64,000 nucleotides of DNA from Planctomycetaceae bacterium (GCA_020638955.1 JACKHO010000009.1:62001-126000), one strand, 5' to 3'; numbered from the stretch's first letter, positions 27,601 through 36,797 are shown. A program made the numbers and translations. Notes: generated from the letters alone by a model not told the origin.

Positions 27601-28345
27601 CGGTAGTAAGCCGCCAATTGGCATCTGGCGATTGCCAAAGGAAGTCTGGCCTCAACTCTCTACCGCTGCGTCATCAGCATCTGCTAGTCCCGCAGAACCT
27701 CCGGCGCCAATGAACACGCCGTCCGTTTCGGCTTCGACGGCAAATCCGCAACCTACCGTACCCGCAACGAGTCCGTCCCGTGCTGCATCGCCACCGCCAC
27801 CTGTCCAGGAGAAGCCAGACTTCGTTATGGGTGGCAGAGGCATCAAAATTGTCGATCACCATCTGAAGGATGAGCCGTTTGTTGTTACGTGCAAGAATAA
27901 TGAACCATACGGAGCCGCAATGTCATTTCCGTTGTTAAGTGGAGCGAAGAAATCCCATGCGACCGTGTTTCTGTGCAAAGCAACATCGACGTCCCTCCCT
28001 GGATTTTGGCATCGTGCGGCCGGACAAAAGGGAGATATACACGTCTACATCGACAGCCGCCGCCGACTTAATATCGTGGAGACTCAGCGAAAGGATTTCA
28101 CCGAAAAGGCCAAAGAAGTGCAGCGCTACTTGAGCGATCCACTTCCGCCCGGCCCATTCAATGAGTTGGGGGTCATTCTCGGTCGTAGACGCATAGAGGT
28201 GTTTGTAGACCGGAAGCCTGTTGGCGAACCGTATACTCCGACTCAGGACTTGTGGACGGACGAAACGGGGTTCCTGACCGTGGGGCCAGGAAAGTCTGCG
28301 TTCTTCGACTTCGTGACGGCACGTGTCGTTTCGTCAGAAGAGTAA
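24620..28345 (+). CDS. Receptor-like Ser/Thr protein kinase with WD40-type sensor domain, 1241 aa
   Basis: Residues about 95-365 form a complete Hanks-type kinase: glycine loop LGEGAMGAVY (104-113), Lys-127 in VALKLP, catalytic loop HRDLKPGN (Asp-221, Asn-226), DFG at 239-241 and TPAYMSPEQ. A helical region with TPR-like character follows (about 375-540), then one membrane helix (WLGLSALVGLVVFGVAYQYIMIY, about 563-590). Outside the membrane lie WD40-type repeats (about 715-1010), a Pro/Ser-rich linker (1013-1070) and a beta-rich C-terminal domain resembling a concanavalin/LamG fold. The N-terminal 60 residues are helical. It is transcribed with the ECF sigma factor; the ligand is unknown. Confidence 0.9.
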   Translation: MNSPEPPVNETKLDALLAEVVRRREAGEQVDVESICAVHPDFAASLRSYFRGEELLKAMAADGQASHSETDASQAQETIRPGAARRTDLDPTRPFGRYVIIRQLGEGAMGAVYLAENQKLGRQVALKLPKLQGLEGSEFVQRFYREARAAAALKHPNLCQVFDADEVDGTPYIAMEYLDGQPLSRYVGTKEYLDQRRVATVMRDVALGLAHCHDSGLLHRDLKPGNVIIREDGSPCVTDFGLARSVDDTQESRITREGTILGTPAYMSPEQIEGNPQKIGPAADIYSLGVMLYELLTGQLPFRGSLRSIISQALNKQPERPSKIRSAVDPDLEDLCLSMLEKDASRRPASMQAIADTLENWLQHTAPEAVAQRQKSDANREKLEEMKAKILDLAQRGQFAAAVAGLEKMISVTVPGAADYVAWAKQKLPEIKAMPQQLRENAPTLVATAKKFMKIHDYAQAAELITQIPLDFRSEVAQRLLDEAIELQDESDLLLMDLKECVRKKQYDGIDGNLKRFLELKPGNRFAKELKETLKSYARVPGRQRSYKFDKKGNLLPYAEDHTWKVWLGLSALVGLVVFGVAYQYIMIYLRSENRTLAVQVDKDWLDQQGGQLSLLVDGDKHTISGPGLNVTVTLGEHDFSVQSGDTVVHNPQHFEIVKGDTRVLIVDASGVRLQAPAAGLGQVPSEPSDVEPVPPVIVDAPLTPLPDGEPGLVKTLEGHPGFLHQISFTPNGRQLVSMSGVVDGTIKVTDLESGDVKSEMVVHNTYAFAIHPNGKQFAMGSFSTKQSGLFDLDTCVKKVSFQWGSPALSIDYSRDGQFLAMYHRGERGILVYHLTDDATTPNATTLPGSKTGSQAGVAFLPNNLHLLASSSDSTYGTRLFDVETGRELASFGPQSCTSSNWLAVHPSGKDFVTTQGLSHFSISQSKFVRSLGSGDERPVFSPDGRHLISVNPQNAMIIVRSFPQGNIVWQTKTSSADLYQIAISPDGRFVAVGGSKPPIGIWRLPKEVWPQLSTAASSASASPAEPPAPMNTPSVSASTANPQPTVPATSPSRAASPPPPVQEKPDFVMGGRGIKIVDHHLKDEPFVVTCKNNEPYGAAMSFPLLSGAKKSHATVFLCKATSTSLPGFWHRAAGQKGDIHVYIDSRRRLNIVETQRKDFTEKAKEVQRYLSDPLPPGPFNELGVILGRRRIEVFVDRKPVGEPYTPTQDLWTDETGFLTVGPGKSAFFDFVTARVVSSEE

Positions 28346-28427
28346 AAGTCCAAGCAACAGCTTTTTCGTGTTCAGTATAGTGCTGACCACAATGTGTGTC
28401 GGCGCTCTCAATGATCGGAATTGTCCT

Positions 28428-29714
28428 ATGCTGCATCTCAACTGTTCTGCATTCAGCAATGATCGAGTTCCTTTGCAACCTGGCCACTTGCTCCTAATTG
28501 GCCGGGGCAGTCAGTGTGACATCCAGTTGGATGATCCTTCGGCTTCTCGCGTCCACTGCCGCTTGCTGGCACGAGATGGCAAGGTGTTCCTCACCGATGC
28601 TGGTTCCCGTTGGGGGACGTATGTGAATGGTCAGCGCGTAACCGAATGTGAACTGCGGCCAGGCGATCAAATCACCGTGGGCGAAACCACCCTCACCCTG
28701 CAGGCCGAAGGGACACCTGATGCCACGACACTGGCCAGGCACTCAGAGGTTCTCAGGCCCTGGGAAGAGAAACCGGTTATACGGAGTTCGCCACGTCAAC
28801 TTCCATTGTCCAGGGAACATTCCGCAGATGTTCAAGTCGCGGCAGTCTCAGCTGCGCCGCTCGTCGTCAGCGAGTATGTGGGCAGTTCCTTTCTGCGATA
28901 CGACGTCGGAGAACTGATCGAACGGACCGCCACCGGCCTGATATTCCGGGCACAAGCGTTCGATGGAGTCACAATCAACCTGCAACTCTTTCACCCGGCC
29001 ACATTCGCCGACGACCGAGCCTGCCAACGATTCCTGCGGGCAATTGAGACGGTGCGAGGACTGGCGCATCCGAATTTGGAGCAAATTGATGACGGCGGTG
29101 TCCATGACGGAATACTCTTTCTAGCCACGCGGCACGTACCGGGACAAACAGCAGCCCAGCTCATTCGAGAAATGGGCGTTTCCGGCATGCTGGACTGGCG
29201 CCGGACACTCTCCATGGCTTGCGATTTGGCGAGTGCGTTGGAGTATCTGGAAGAGCAAGGTGTTGTGCACCGGAATATTACTCCGGAGCACATTCGCATC
29301 AGTGATGACGGTCGGGCCATTCTCGGCGGGCTGCTCCTGGCCAAAGCCCTTGATGACTCCAAGCCGCAACTCACACAGGCTGGCGAAGTCCTCGGTGATG
29401 CCGCCTACGAATCGCCCGAACAATTGGGGAGCGGTGAACCAGTGGATGTCTGCTCCGATTTGTACCAACTCGGCGCCACACTCTATGCACTGCTGACCGG
29501 CCGTCCGCCGTTTAAGGGGCGAACAGGAGCAGAGACCATCGCCCATGTCCTGACGGCCCCGCCCGTCCCGCCGACAAAGTACCATCTTGCGATTCCAGCC
29601 TTACTCGAAGGCCTGATCCTCCGACTCCTCAGCAAACGCCCCCAAGACCGCCTGCCCTCTGCCATATCGCTCGTCAAGGAACTCGAAAGTGTACAAAGAT
29701 ACTGCGGGATGTAG
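28428..29714 (+). CDS. FHA domain fused to a pseudokinase
   Basis: ATG 28428 places the FHA domain at the N-terminus: LLIGRGSQCDIQLDDPSASRVHCRLL, then DAGSRWGTYVNG, about residues 20-92. Its Arg, Ser and His positions fit phosphothreonine binding. Residues about 160-425 have the kinase fold but lack its key residues: the catalytic loop is HRNITPEH instead of HRDLKPxN, the DFG position reads LGG, and the Lys strand reads INLQLF. SPEQLGS and DLYQLGATLYALLTGRPPF are kept. It is thus a predicted inactive kinase that could read phosphosites made by the upstream kinase. The frame is open from 28323, but the added residues do not extend the domain. Confidence 0.85.
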   Translation: MLHLNCSAFSNDRVPLQPGHLLLIGRGSQCDIQLDDPSASRVHCRLLARDGKVFLTDAGSRWGTYVNGQRVTECELRPGDQITVGETTLTLQAEGTPDATTLARHSEVLRPWEEKPVIRSSPRQLPLSREHSADVQVAAVSAAPLVVSEYVGSSFLRYDVGELIERTATGLIFRAQAFDGVTINLQLFHPATFADDRACQRFLRAIETVRGLAHPNLEQIDDGGVHDGILFLATRHVPGQTAAQLIREMGVSGMLDWRRTLSMACDLASALEYLEEQGVVHRNITPEHIRISDDGRAILGGLLLAKALDDSKPQLTQAGEVLGDAAYESPEQLGSGEPVDVCSDLYQLGATLYALLTGRPPFKGRTGAETIAHVLTAPPVPPTKYHLAIPALLEGLILRLLSKRPQDRLPSAISLVKELESVQRYCGM

Positions 29715-29831
29715 TCTTGCACGGGGTGTGGAGACCTTTGAATCAATAGCGAACCAATGGAAGCGTCATATCGCCTCTCGACATTCTGATCCGGAACTGA
29801 ACACAACACCAGAGGATTGCCGTTATTAGTC

Positions 29832-29981
29832 TTACCAACCTCGAGTCCCCGTTTTGAGCACACACAGAATGCCCTCCCAACAGGCACGAGCGTCTGTGCG
29901 GGGCCGTCAACCGAGTAGCGAGGGATCGCGCATTTTAAGCAAGTCCTTGATGAGGTTCCACTGGAGATCACTGAGAAATGG
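29832..29981 (-). pseudogene. Remnant of an IS5-type transposase N-terminus
   Basis: On the minus strand from 29981 the frame reads PFLSDLQWNLIKDLLKMRDP, then an internal stop, then RPRTDARACWEGILCVLKTG and a stop at 29832-29834. This matches, from memory, the N-terminus of IS5/IS1182-like transposases (xLSDxQWxxIxxLL...GRPRxDxRxxLxGILWVLRTG). The internal stop and the loss of the DDE catalytic part make it a dead fragment. No terminal inverted repeats were found. The rest of the 29715-30224 gap shows no gene. Confidence 0.6.
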
Positions 29982-30224
29982 CTTCGGGGCCGTCCTGGAA
30001 CCTGTCGTATTAGGCCGACGTAGCAGGGGCCACTTGGACAGGGTGATGAGCGCGTGAATGCGTCCTTTCATTCACACTGCTATGCACCTACCCTGTCAAC
30101 TTCTAACAAAACTTGTGCTTTGAAGTAGCCTCTAGAATGCAGGCAGGTGAAGAACCTATGATCCCGGATCGCGATCCGGTCGACCTCCTCCTGATCAAGT
30201 TTGTTTCAATTTATTTGGAATGTC

Positions 30225-33200
30225 ATGATTCAATTCAATCCCCTGCGATCTACTCTGGACACCTTAACCAAGCATCTTCAATCGCAGTTTCGCGTGAGGA
30301 GGACTTCGAGGGCCTGGGGACGCAAGACTCTCGTCGAGTCACTTGAGACGCGAACGTTGCTTACCGCGTACGTCGTGAACACGCTGTTAGATAACCCGGG
30401 AGTTGAAGACGGGCTGATTTGCCTGCGAGAGGCGATTGAGGCATCAAACACGAACATGCCGTCAGGAGATGCACCAGCAGGCACGTTTGACGACAGCATT
30501 ACCTTCGACCCCAGTCTCTTTGCAGGCGGTCCTCAGACCCTCATTGTCGGCGGTGTTTTTCTTAACATTCAAGGAAACCTGACGATTACTGGACCGGGTG
30601 TGGACCTTTTGACAATCAGCGGAAATGACACGACTCGCGTGTTCTTCATCGGGGACTATGAGGTTTCAATTAGTGACATGACCCTAGCTAATGGACACGA
30701 TGGCTTCGGCGGAGCTATCCGTAATGGTGGGAATCTGACGCTCACTCGCACCTGGATTACATCGAACACTGCCACGTCGGACGGTGGCGGGATTTACAAC
30801 TCACTCGGCAACCTTGTCATTCGTGACAGCGCAATCACGGGCAACACGTCAGGATCCCACGGGGGCGGTATCGACAACGGCTCGGGTCACATCGAGTTGA
30901 TCAACACGACAGTTTCAGGAAACAATGCCAATCGGTTCGGCGGGGGGATCATCTTTGGTACCAGCAGTTCCGGTGTGTTCATCAACAGCACCATTACCGG
31001 CAACCGTGCAAATGCTGATGGGCCAGGGACTCCAAATGGAATTGGTGGCGGCATTTATGTTGGCGACGATGGAGGCATCAAGCCCATAATGCACAATTCA
31101 ATTGTGGCAGGAAACTTCGTTGATTCAGGAAGTACCTCCGATGACATTCGAGGAGGCAAGCCATTCGACTCGACTTCTTCAAACAACCTGATTGGTGACG
31201 CTGCTACCGCCGGCGGCCTGCAGGATGGACAGCAAGGAAATATCGTTGGGCTCGCTGGGGCTGGGGTAAGACCAATTGAGTCCATACTCGAAACCGTGCT
31301 GACGAAACCAACAGGGAAGACGCCTTTCCATTCTCTGGTCTCAACCAGCCCGGCAATTGACCATGGAAACAATTCACACTCGGCTGATGGACAGAGTGAC
31401 CGACTGCTATTCGATCAGCGTGGAGCGCCCTTTGTTCGCGTAATGAATGAAATCGTTGACATCGGGGCCGTTGAATTCGAACGGCTTAACGTCAACACCT
31501 TTGTTGACGAAATAGACATGCCTGACACGTTGTCATTGCGGGAAGCGATCATCTACGCCGACAATTCTCCCGATGCTAGCACCATCACCTTCAAGGAGGC
31601 TGAGCTTTCTCAGACGATTACGCTGATGCATGGAAGGCTGGCACTTACCACCGACATGACAATCGTTGGTCCAGGGCCATCGAAACTTGCCATCAGCGGC
31701 AACGATGAATTCCAGATTTTCGATATCGATTTTGCGACCGTCGAGATCTCTGGCTTGTCCTTGACTAAAGGAAGAGCCACCTCGTCGAACAACAACGGTG
31801 AGAATGCGTCGAATGGCGCGGCGATTTCGATTGGATCTGCTCCCACGACACTGAGGAATTTGTGGATCCACGACAACATTTCACTTGGGGGAGGCGCGAT
31901 CTTCGGATGGGGACCGGTCGTGCTGGATTCATGCACACTGTCAAACAATCATGCTATTGTCGATGGTGGCGGAATTGCGTCGAAGGGCGAGTTTCTCATC
32001 ATAAACAGCACGATTTCCAACAACACGGCAAATGAGAGGGGCGGCGGAATCATGCATCACGATGGAGTAATCACCATCATCAACAGCACAATCACTGGAA
32101 ATCGCTCTGACGCCGACGGCAATGGAAGTGTGATTCACTTTGGTGGTGGGATTTACCCATCAAATGTCGGGTCGAATGCGGCCATTGTGCATAACAGCAT
32201 TATTGCGGGCAATTTCAATGGAACAGGAAACGTCCCCGACGATGTACGAGGCGCACCGCTCAGTTCCAGTTCAACGTTCAATATTATTGGATACGCCGGT
32301 ACTCGGGGTGGACTGACGGATGGAGCGAACGGAAATATTGTTGGCGTCAACGGCATTGGACTCCGCGACATCAACACAATTCTGGACACTCTGCTGCAAG
32401 ACAATGGCGGTGAAACGCCAACTCATGGCCTAGTACCGGGCAGCCCAGCCTTGGACAGCGGCTCGCCTGTATTCGCTACCGTAGACGGCCAACAGGGCAG
32501 CCAGCCCCTTGGCGTTGACCAACGCAATCAGAGCCGAGTACTTGGAACAATTGACATTGGAGCAGTCGAAGGGCTCGCGGACGACTTTGCCAATTCAGCA
32601 TCAACCGCAAGTCTTATCCCGGAAGGCACTGTGGTCGGCGGCTTTCAATATCTGGGGGACACAGATTTCTTTCAATTCAACGTGGAGGCAGGCGTAACGT
32701 ACGACTTCACAGTCAGCGTAGAAGAAGGCTCTCGACTATTTCTGACTCTGTTTGACGTTGATGGAACAACGGAACTGGCCCAAGGTTTGGAGCTCACACC
32801 CACGTCAACAGGGCTCTCGATGACCTTCGACGCTGATGGTTTGTATTACCTCCAAATTAGTGAAATTGAAACTGGGGGCCGGCCAGATTATCAACTCAAA
32901 TGGAACGGACGCCGTGATGATTTGATCTTATTTGACGAAGGTGCATCGCGATGGCGCATGGGTATAAGCGATGGGACTATGTTTACCTGGCTTGATGGTC
33001 CTAAGTGGAATCCTCTGGTCGCCTGGAAAACGTTCTCGGGCGATTTTGATGGCGATGGTCTCACGGACGGCATTGGAATTACGAGTGGCAATCAAGTGTT
33101 TGTTGCTCGCAACAACGGTAACGGCACTATGTCGACTGTTTCTGCGGGAAGTTTTTCCTCCCAAGAGACGTTCCAGCATATGCTCGTAGGCGACTTAAAT

Positions 33201-34055
33201 GGCGATGGTCGCGATGATCTCATCGCGCAGCAGGGCACGAACAACACCACGCCCCTGCCGGGAAGTTGGTTCGTGAAGTCCTTCAATGGTTCGGAATTTG
33301 TGACTTCGTTCTACGGGCGGTGGGAGGCAAGCGGCTGGGTCGACTTTGGCGTTGGTGACGTCAATCAAGATGGCGTCGACGACATTATCGGATTACGGAA
33401 TGCAAATGAGGGTGTGGACCGCGTCAACTGGTTGTATGGCATTTCGAATGTCATCCCAGACAGTACCCGACGACTCCTTGCCCAATTCGCCGGCGCATTT
33501 GAAGGGCGCATTGAAACCGTGGGCTGGCATTCCGTCCTGATTGGGGACTGGGATAACGACGGCAGGTCCGATGTGGCAGCCCGAAGGAACGATGGGCGAT
33601 TTGTTTTTGGCACAGCCACTGGTGGGCCCACTCCGAATGTGGCAATTGGAGCGAACCGCCTTATCAACTCGACCGGCCCCCTGTTCTCGAACACAGCATT
33701 CTCGGGACCGTTCCTGGTTGGCGATTTCAACGGTGATGGCCGAGATGACATCTTTGCTCGCCAAGGCAACGACCGAAATCTGTGGGTGGCACAGTCCAGC
33801 GAGACCGCCCCAACCTCCAGCACCGCTCAACTGTGGGGAGCATGGGATGACTCGATGAACTGGGCAGGTGCCATTGTGGGAGATTTCAACGGCGACGGTC
33901 GCGACGACTACGTGAGCATTGATCTCACTGAATCACATTTTTGGATCTCACTCTCGACTGGACTCGGCTTCACGCCCATGTCGGATTTCGGTGTGATAAC
34001 TGGGGCCGAGCCTCTCGTCGGGCCATACTTTATGAGAAAAGGCATCTTGAACTAG
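30225..34055 (+). CDS. Giant exported beta-helix / FG-GAP surface protein with LEPR-XLL-type N-terminus
   Basis: This protein of about 1276 residues begins with a long Arg-rich leader ending in LVESLETRTLLTA, close to the LEPR-XLL export-sorting motif of planctomycetes. Two tandem right-handed beta-helix modules follow, each opening with a CSLREAI-like segment (ICLREAIEASN, LSLREAIIYAD) and each holding N-rich turns such as NNTANERGGGI and INSTITGNRSDADG. The choice-of-anchor Q pattern SPAIDHGN/SPALDSGS...DIGAVE closes each module. A PPC-like domain (about 790-890) and FG-GAP repeats (DGDGLTDGIG, DLNGDGRDDLIA, DFNGDGRDDI) form the C-terminus. ATG 30225 is used; TTG 30201 is in frame. The likely role is surface adhesion or carbohydrate binding. 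Confidence 0.85.
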   Translation: MIQFNPLRSTLDTLTKHLQSQFRVRRTSRAWGRKTLVESLETRTLLTAYVVNTLLDNPGVEDGLICLREAIEASNTNMPSGDAPAGTFDDSITFDPSLFAGGPQTLIVGGVFLNIQGNLTITGPGVDLLTISGNDTTRVFFIGDYEVSISDMTLANGHDGFGGAIRNGGNLTLTRTWITSNTATSDGGGIYNSLGNLVIRDSAITGNTSGSHGGGIDNGSGHIELINTTVSGNNANRFGGGIIFGTSSSGVFINSTITGNRANADGPGTPNGIGGGIYVGDDGGIKPIMHNSIVAGNFVDSGSTSDDIRGGKPFDSTSSNNLIGDAATAGGLQDGQQGNIVGLAGAGVRPIESILETVLTKPTGKTPFHSLVSTSPAIDHGNNSHSADGQSDRLLFDQRGAPFVRVMNEIVDIGAVEFERLNVNTFVDEIDMPDTLSLREAIIYADNSPDASTITFKEAELSQTITLMHGRLALTTDMTIVGPGPSKLAISGNDEFQIFDIDFATVEISGLSLTKGRATSSNNNGENASNGAAISIGSAPTTLRNLWIHDNISLGGGAIFGWGPVVLDSCTLSNNHAIVDGGGIASKGEFLIINSTISNNTANERGGGIMHHDGVITIINSTITGNRSDADGNGSVIHFGGGIYPSNVGSNAAIVHNSIIAGNFNGTGNVPDDVRGAPLSSSSTFNIIGYAGTRGGLTDGANGNIVGVNGIGLRDINTILDTLLQDNGGETPTHGLVPGSPALDSGSPVFATVDGQQGSQPLGVDQRNQSRVLGTIDIGAVEGLADDFANSASTASLIPEGTVVGGFQYLGDTDFFQFNVEAGVTYDFTVSVEEGSRLFLTLFDVDGTTELAQGLELTPTSTGLSMTFDADGLYYLQISEIETGGRPDYQLKWNGRRDDLILFDEGASRWRMGISDGTMFTWLDGPKWNPLVAWKTFSGDFDGDGLTDGIGITSGNQVFVARNNGNGTMSTVSAGSFSSQETFQHMLVGDLNGDGRDDLIAQQGTNNTTPLPGSWFVKSFNGSEFVTSFYGRWEASGWVDFGVGDVNQDGVDDIIGLRNANEGVDRVNWLYGISNVIPDSTRRLLAQFAGAFEGRIETVGWHSVLIGDWDNDGRSDVAARRNDGRFVFGTATGGPTPNVAIGANRLINSTGPLFSNTAFSGPFLVGDFNGDGRDDIFARQGNDRNLWVAQSSETAPTSSTAQLWGAWDDSMNWAGAIVGDFNGDGRDDYVSIDLTESHFWISLSTGLGFTPMSDFGVITGAEPLVGPYFMRKGILN

Positions 34056-34142
34056 TTCAGTTCGCCCCAGACCTCCCGGACTCCATTTCAATTGCTTCGT
34101 ACAGGTTCAGCAAGATGTCAGAGTCGGTGCATAACCAGAGAT

Positions 34143-34796
34143 TTACGTGGTCAGTTCAATTCCGAAACGAATTCGCAGCGGCCCGCGCAGTCCTTTCGTG
34201 TTTGCCCCGGCCTGAATCAGCTTTTCGGCGATCCTCCTGGTACCGTGAGTAATTGCTGCTGAGAGCGGCGTACCACCATCGATGTCCTGGACATTCGGGT
34301 CTGCACCCGCATCAAGCAATAGATCAACGCATTCCTCCTGTTGCATTGCAACACGGACCCAGAGTGGAGTGATTCCTCCTTCGTCAGCAACATTCAGATT
34401 CGCATTTCGCGAGAGAAGGATTCTTACGATCTCCGAATAGCCTCCAGCAATGGCGTTATGAAGCACCGAGATGCCATTGCTCAATTGAAAGTTGGGATCG
34501 GCACCTCGTTCCATTGCCGACATGACAGTTTGAGAGTCGCCAATCTCGACCGCTGACATTAGCGTCAAGTTCAGAGCTTCGTTATTAATCGTCGTCTCTG
34601 CACGACCGACACTTACGTGTGATTCAGTGACATCCTCCGCTTGTTCTAGAACCGAACTGTAATCTTGAGCTTCTTCAAGTTCAGTCGTTAATCGGAACCG
34701 TGCTTTACAGGACCGGCACGTACCGACTTTGCCTCTTGCCGCATTGGGAGCAGAGATTCGCTTTCGGCAGTTGGGGCACCGAATTGATATAGACAT
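34143..34796 (-). CDS. Zinc-ribbon plus ankyrin-repeat protein
   Basis: The start MSISIRCPNC at 34796 puts a zinc ribbon at the N-terminus: CPNCRKRI and CRSCKARF, two CxxC pairs, residues 7-31. After a linker, ankyrin repeats follow from about 80 to 205: NLTLMSAVEIGDSQTVMSAMERGADPN, GISVLHNAIAGGYSEIVRILLSRNANLN, GITPLWVRVAMQQEECVDLLLDAGADPN and GTPLSAAITHGTRRIAEKLIQAGA. Such proteins are usually protein-binding adaptors. It is the last gene of a minus-strand operon, 22 bp after the TPR-like gene. An upstream ATG at 34850 would overlap that gene and is not preferred. Confidence 0.82.
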   Translation of the reverse strand: MSISIRCPNCRKRISAPNAARGKVGTCRSCKARFRLTTELEEAQDYSSVLEQAEDVTESHVSVGRAETTINNEALNLTLMSAVEIGDSQTVMSAMERGADPNFQLSNGISVLHNAIAGGYSEIVRILLSRNANLNVADEGGITPLWVRVAMQQEECVDLLLDAGADPNVQDIDGGTPLSAAITHGTRRIAEKLIQAGANTKGLRGPLRIRFGIELTT

Positions 34797-34818
34797 TTGA
34801 GCAGCCTCCACCGGCCGA

Positions 34819-35958
34819 CTAATCGTGATCGGAATTCGATAAGAATTCAATGGGCGGAGTTCGCTCTCTGATCATCCAGGGCTTGAGTTGGCCATTGCCG
34901 AACTCCTGGGACATGAATTCGCGAAGCTCACTTTCGGATTTCCAGCTAATACAAGTTGGACTGGCTCGCAAGGTTTCAACGATCGCGTCTCGATATCGGA
35001 TCAGACCGAACTCATGGTAGACGTCGCTGGCGAACTGCAACAGCGCATCGGCCTTCGCGGGTTCGCCGCCGAGGCGTGCGCATGCAGCCAGATTCGCGAC
35101 GACAAACGCGAGTCGATGCGAAAACGCCTGCTTAGTGTAGAGTTTGAGTGCTTGATTGAAATGGGTTCTCGCTGCAACAAGATCCGCATTGTCACCGAAT
35201 GATTCGTAGCGATTTAAGAATGATTCACCAAGCTGGTTGGCGATCGCAGCGCTCACGGGATTCCTGAAATGGGCCTGCATGGCACCCCGCTTCTTCTGGT
35301 AGCACTGCCTGCGTAGCACATTCAGAATCGCAACGGCAGTGTTGGTTTCGCCGATCAACTTGAATGCGATGGCCCGCTGATAGTGGCCCCAGAACTCGGC
35401 GGAGTCTGGCTGTTGGGGCATCTCGTCTGGCAGGTCGCGAAGCACTTCCAGAGCCTGTTGTGGCTCACCAGAGTCGATTAGCAGCCGTACGCGTTCTGTG
35501 ATCGCGCCCGCTGGTCCCAGCAGACCATAGTCATCCTCAGGAATATCATCCGTCTTCAGTCGACCGAATTGATCACTACCATAAGCGCCCAACATGCCGC
35601 CGGAAAGATGTTTGCAATGTTGCACGATCGCGATGAGATGCTGTTTGAGTTCGTCCGTCCGCATCCCCAGCCAGAAGGCTACTGGGAGACATTGATTGTA
35701 TTGCCATAACTTCGATGCCGGACCTTCGTCCACTGGCTTCAGTTTGGAGAACGTACGGATTTGATGTATGACGTTCCGCTTCCGATGGGCAGTCCAGCTA
35801 AAATCAAGTTCCGTGCGATCCGCGTCGAACTGATTAACGGCGAACACACGCAAGAAGTGCCCCCGAAGAGGTGACAGATCGACGCAGCGGGGCCATCCAG
35901 TTGCCGGATGCGGCTGGAAGAGAAGTCGACCGTCTTCAAAATCGAATTCGTGTTTCAT
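34819..35958 (-). CDS. Helical-repeat (TPR-like) protein of unknown function
   Basis: The 379-residue soluble protein has a beta-rich N-terminal part (residues 1-110, with HEFDFEDGRLLFQPHP) and a helical C-terminal part that resembles TPR units: GEPQQALEVLRDLP, AIAFKLIGETNTAVAILNVL and AARTHFNQALKLYTKQAFSHRLAFVVANLAACARLGGEPAKADALLQFA. No catalytic motif is seen. Its start overlaps the stop of the YdcF-like gene by one base (TAATG at 35956-35960), so translation is coupled. Function is unknown. Confidence 0.7.
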   Translation of the reverse strand: MKHEFDFEDGRLLFQPHPATGWPRCVDLSPLRGHFLRVFAVNQFDADRTELDFSWTAHRKRNVIHQIRTFSKLKPVDEGPASKLWQYNQCLPVAFWLGMRTDELKQHLIAIVQHCKHLSGGMLGAYGSDQFGRLKTDDIPEDDYGLLGPAGAITERVRLLIDSGEPQQALEVLRDLPDEMPQQPDSAEFWGHYQRAIAFKLIGETNTAVAILNVLRRQCYQKKRGAMQAHFRNPVSAAIANQLGESFLNRYESFGDNADLVAARTHFNQALKLYTKQAFSHRLAFVVANLAACARLGGEPAKADALLQFASDVYHEFGLIRYRDAIVETLRASPTCISWKSESELREFMSQEFGNGQLKPWMIRERTPPIEFLSNSDHD

Positions 35959-36797
35959 TAGAGTTTTACGCTTTCCTGTAAGGACTTCGTCTGCGGCAGC
36001 AGATCTTCCGGAATGAGCTTGCGGAGATCGGCATTTTCGTCAATCAGCCGCGTAAACTCAGACTTTACGAGTTCGTAGCATCTGCGAACCACTACTGGAA
36101 CATCACTGCCGACCGCTGGGTAGAAGCGATCGAGGAGTTCGATTTCACCGGGGACACATCGTTCAGACTTGGAATCAAGGTCTCCGTAGCCCACGAGGCG
36201 GAGAATTTCGGGAATGGACTCAGACTGTGGAAGCTGATCCGGGGAGAATTCCACCTCTGGCCGAACAAGATGAACTTCCATGTCCAGCAGGCCCCAGGCC
36301 TTGGCCGCTGTCGCACCGGCCCGTAGACGCTGTGTCGGACACTGGACAACATGGACCTTGGCCCCAGGACCAAGATTGAGCCGCCGTGCCAAGTTATACG
36401 TATTCTTGAAGTTCTCCAGACTATTCGTGGCAGCAGCATCAAGCAATAGATTCTGGATATTCAAACCCATCTTCTTCGCCATCTGTTGGAAAATATGTGC
36501 CTCAGAGGAGTCCTCTACCTTGATGATTGAGGCCAGCTGCATGTCCTCACGCAGCCGCCAGCGGAGCAATTCTGTCCCGATTCCATTTCCCCCTGTCACG
36601 ATTACCGGCGGGCGTTTCGCTCCCAGACGCTTAAGATGTTCGATAGCGAACTTCAGCGTTTGCAGGTGATGATTTCCCAGTATCATGATGAGGTCAGCGA
36701 CCGGCAGCAGTCGGGGGAAGAAACCCGCGTTCGCCGTCCAGGACCAAACGAGGTAAAGCGCTTTCCAGAATCGTTGAGTCGACAGATGGCTGTTCAT
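35958..36797 (-). CDS. YdcF-like (DUF218) protein
   Basis: This 279-residue protein has the DUF218 pattern: DLIMILGN at the first strand, PPVIVTGGNGIGTE, the mid-region acidic VEDSSEAHIFQQM, then DAAATNSLENFKNTYNLAR (the SxNTxEN-like motif) and KVHVVQCPTQRLRA. The YdcF family includes ElyC/SanA proteins acting in envelope biogenesis, but the substrates are not settled. The usual N-terminal membrane helix is only hinted at (residues 10-30), so this copy may be cytoplasmic. The start codon directly follows the stop of the 54-residue ORF upstream. Confidence 0.75.
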   Translation of the reverse strand: MNSHLSTQRFWKALYLVWSWTANAGFFPRLLPVADLIMILGNHHLQTLKFAIEHLKRLGAKRPPVIVTGGNGIGTELLRWRLREDMQLASIIKVEDSSEAHIFQQMAKKMGLNIQNLLLDAAATNSLENFKNTYNLARRLNLGPGAKVHVVQCPTQRLRAGATAAKAWGLLDMEVHLVRPEVEFSPDQLPQSESIPEILRLVGYGDLDSKSERCVPGEIELLDRFYPAVGSDVPVVVRRCYELVKSEFTRLIDENADLRKLIPEDLLPQTKSLQESVKL

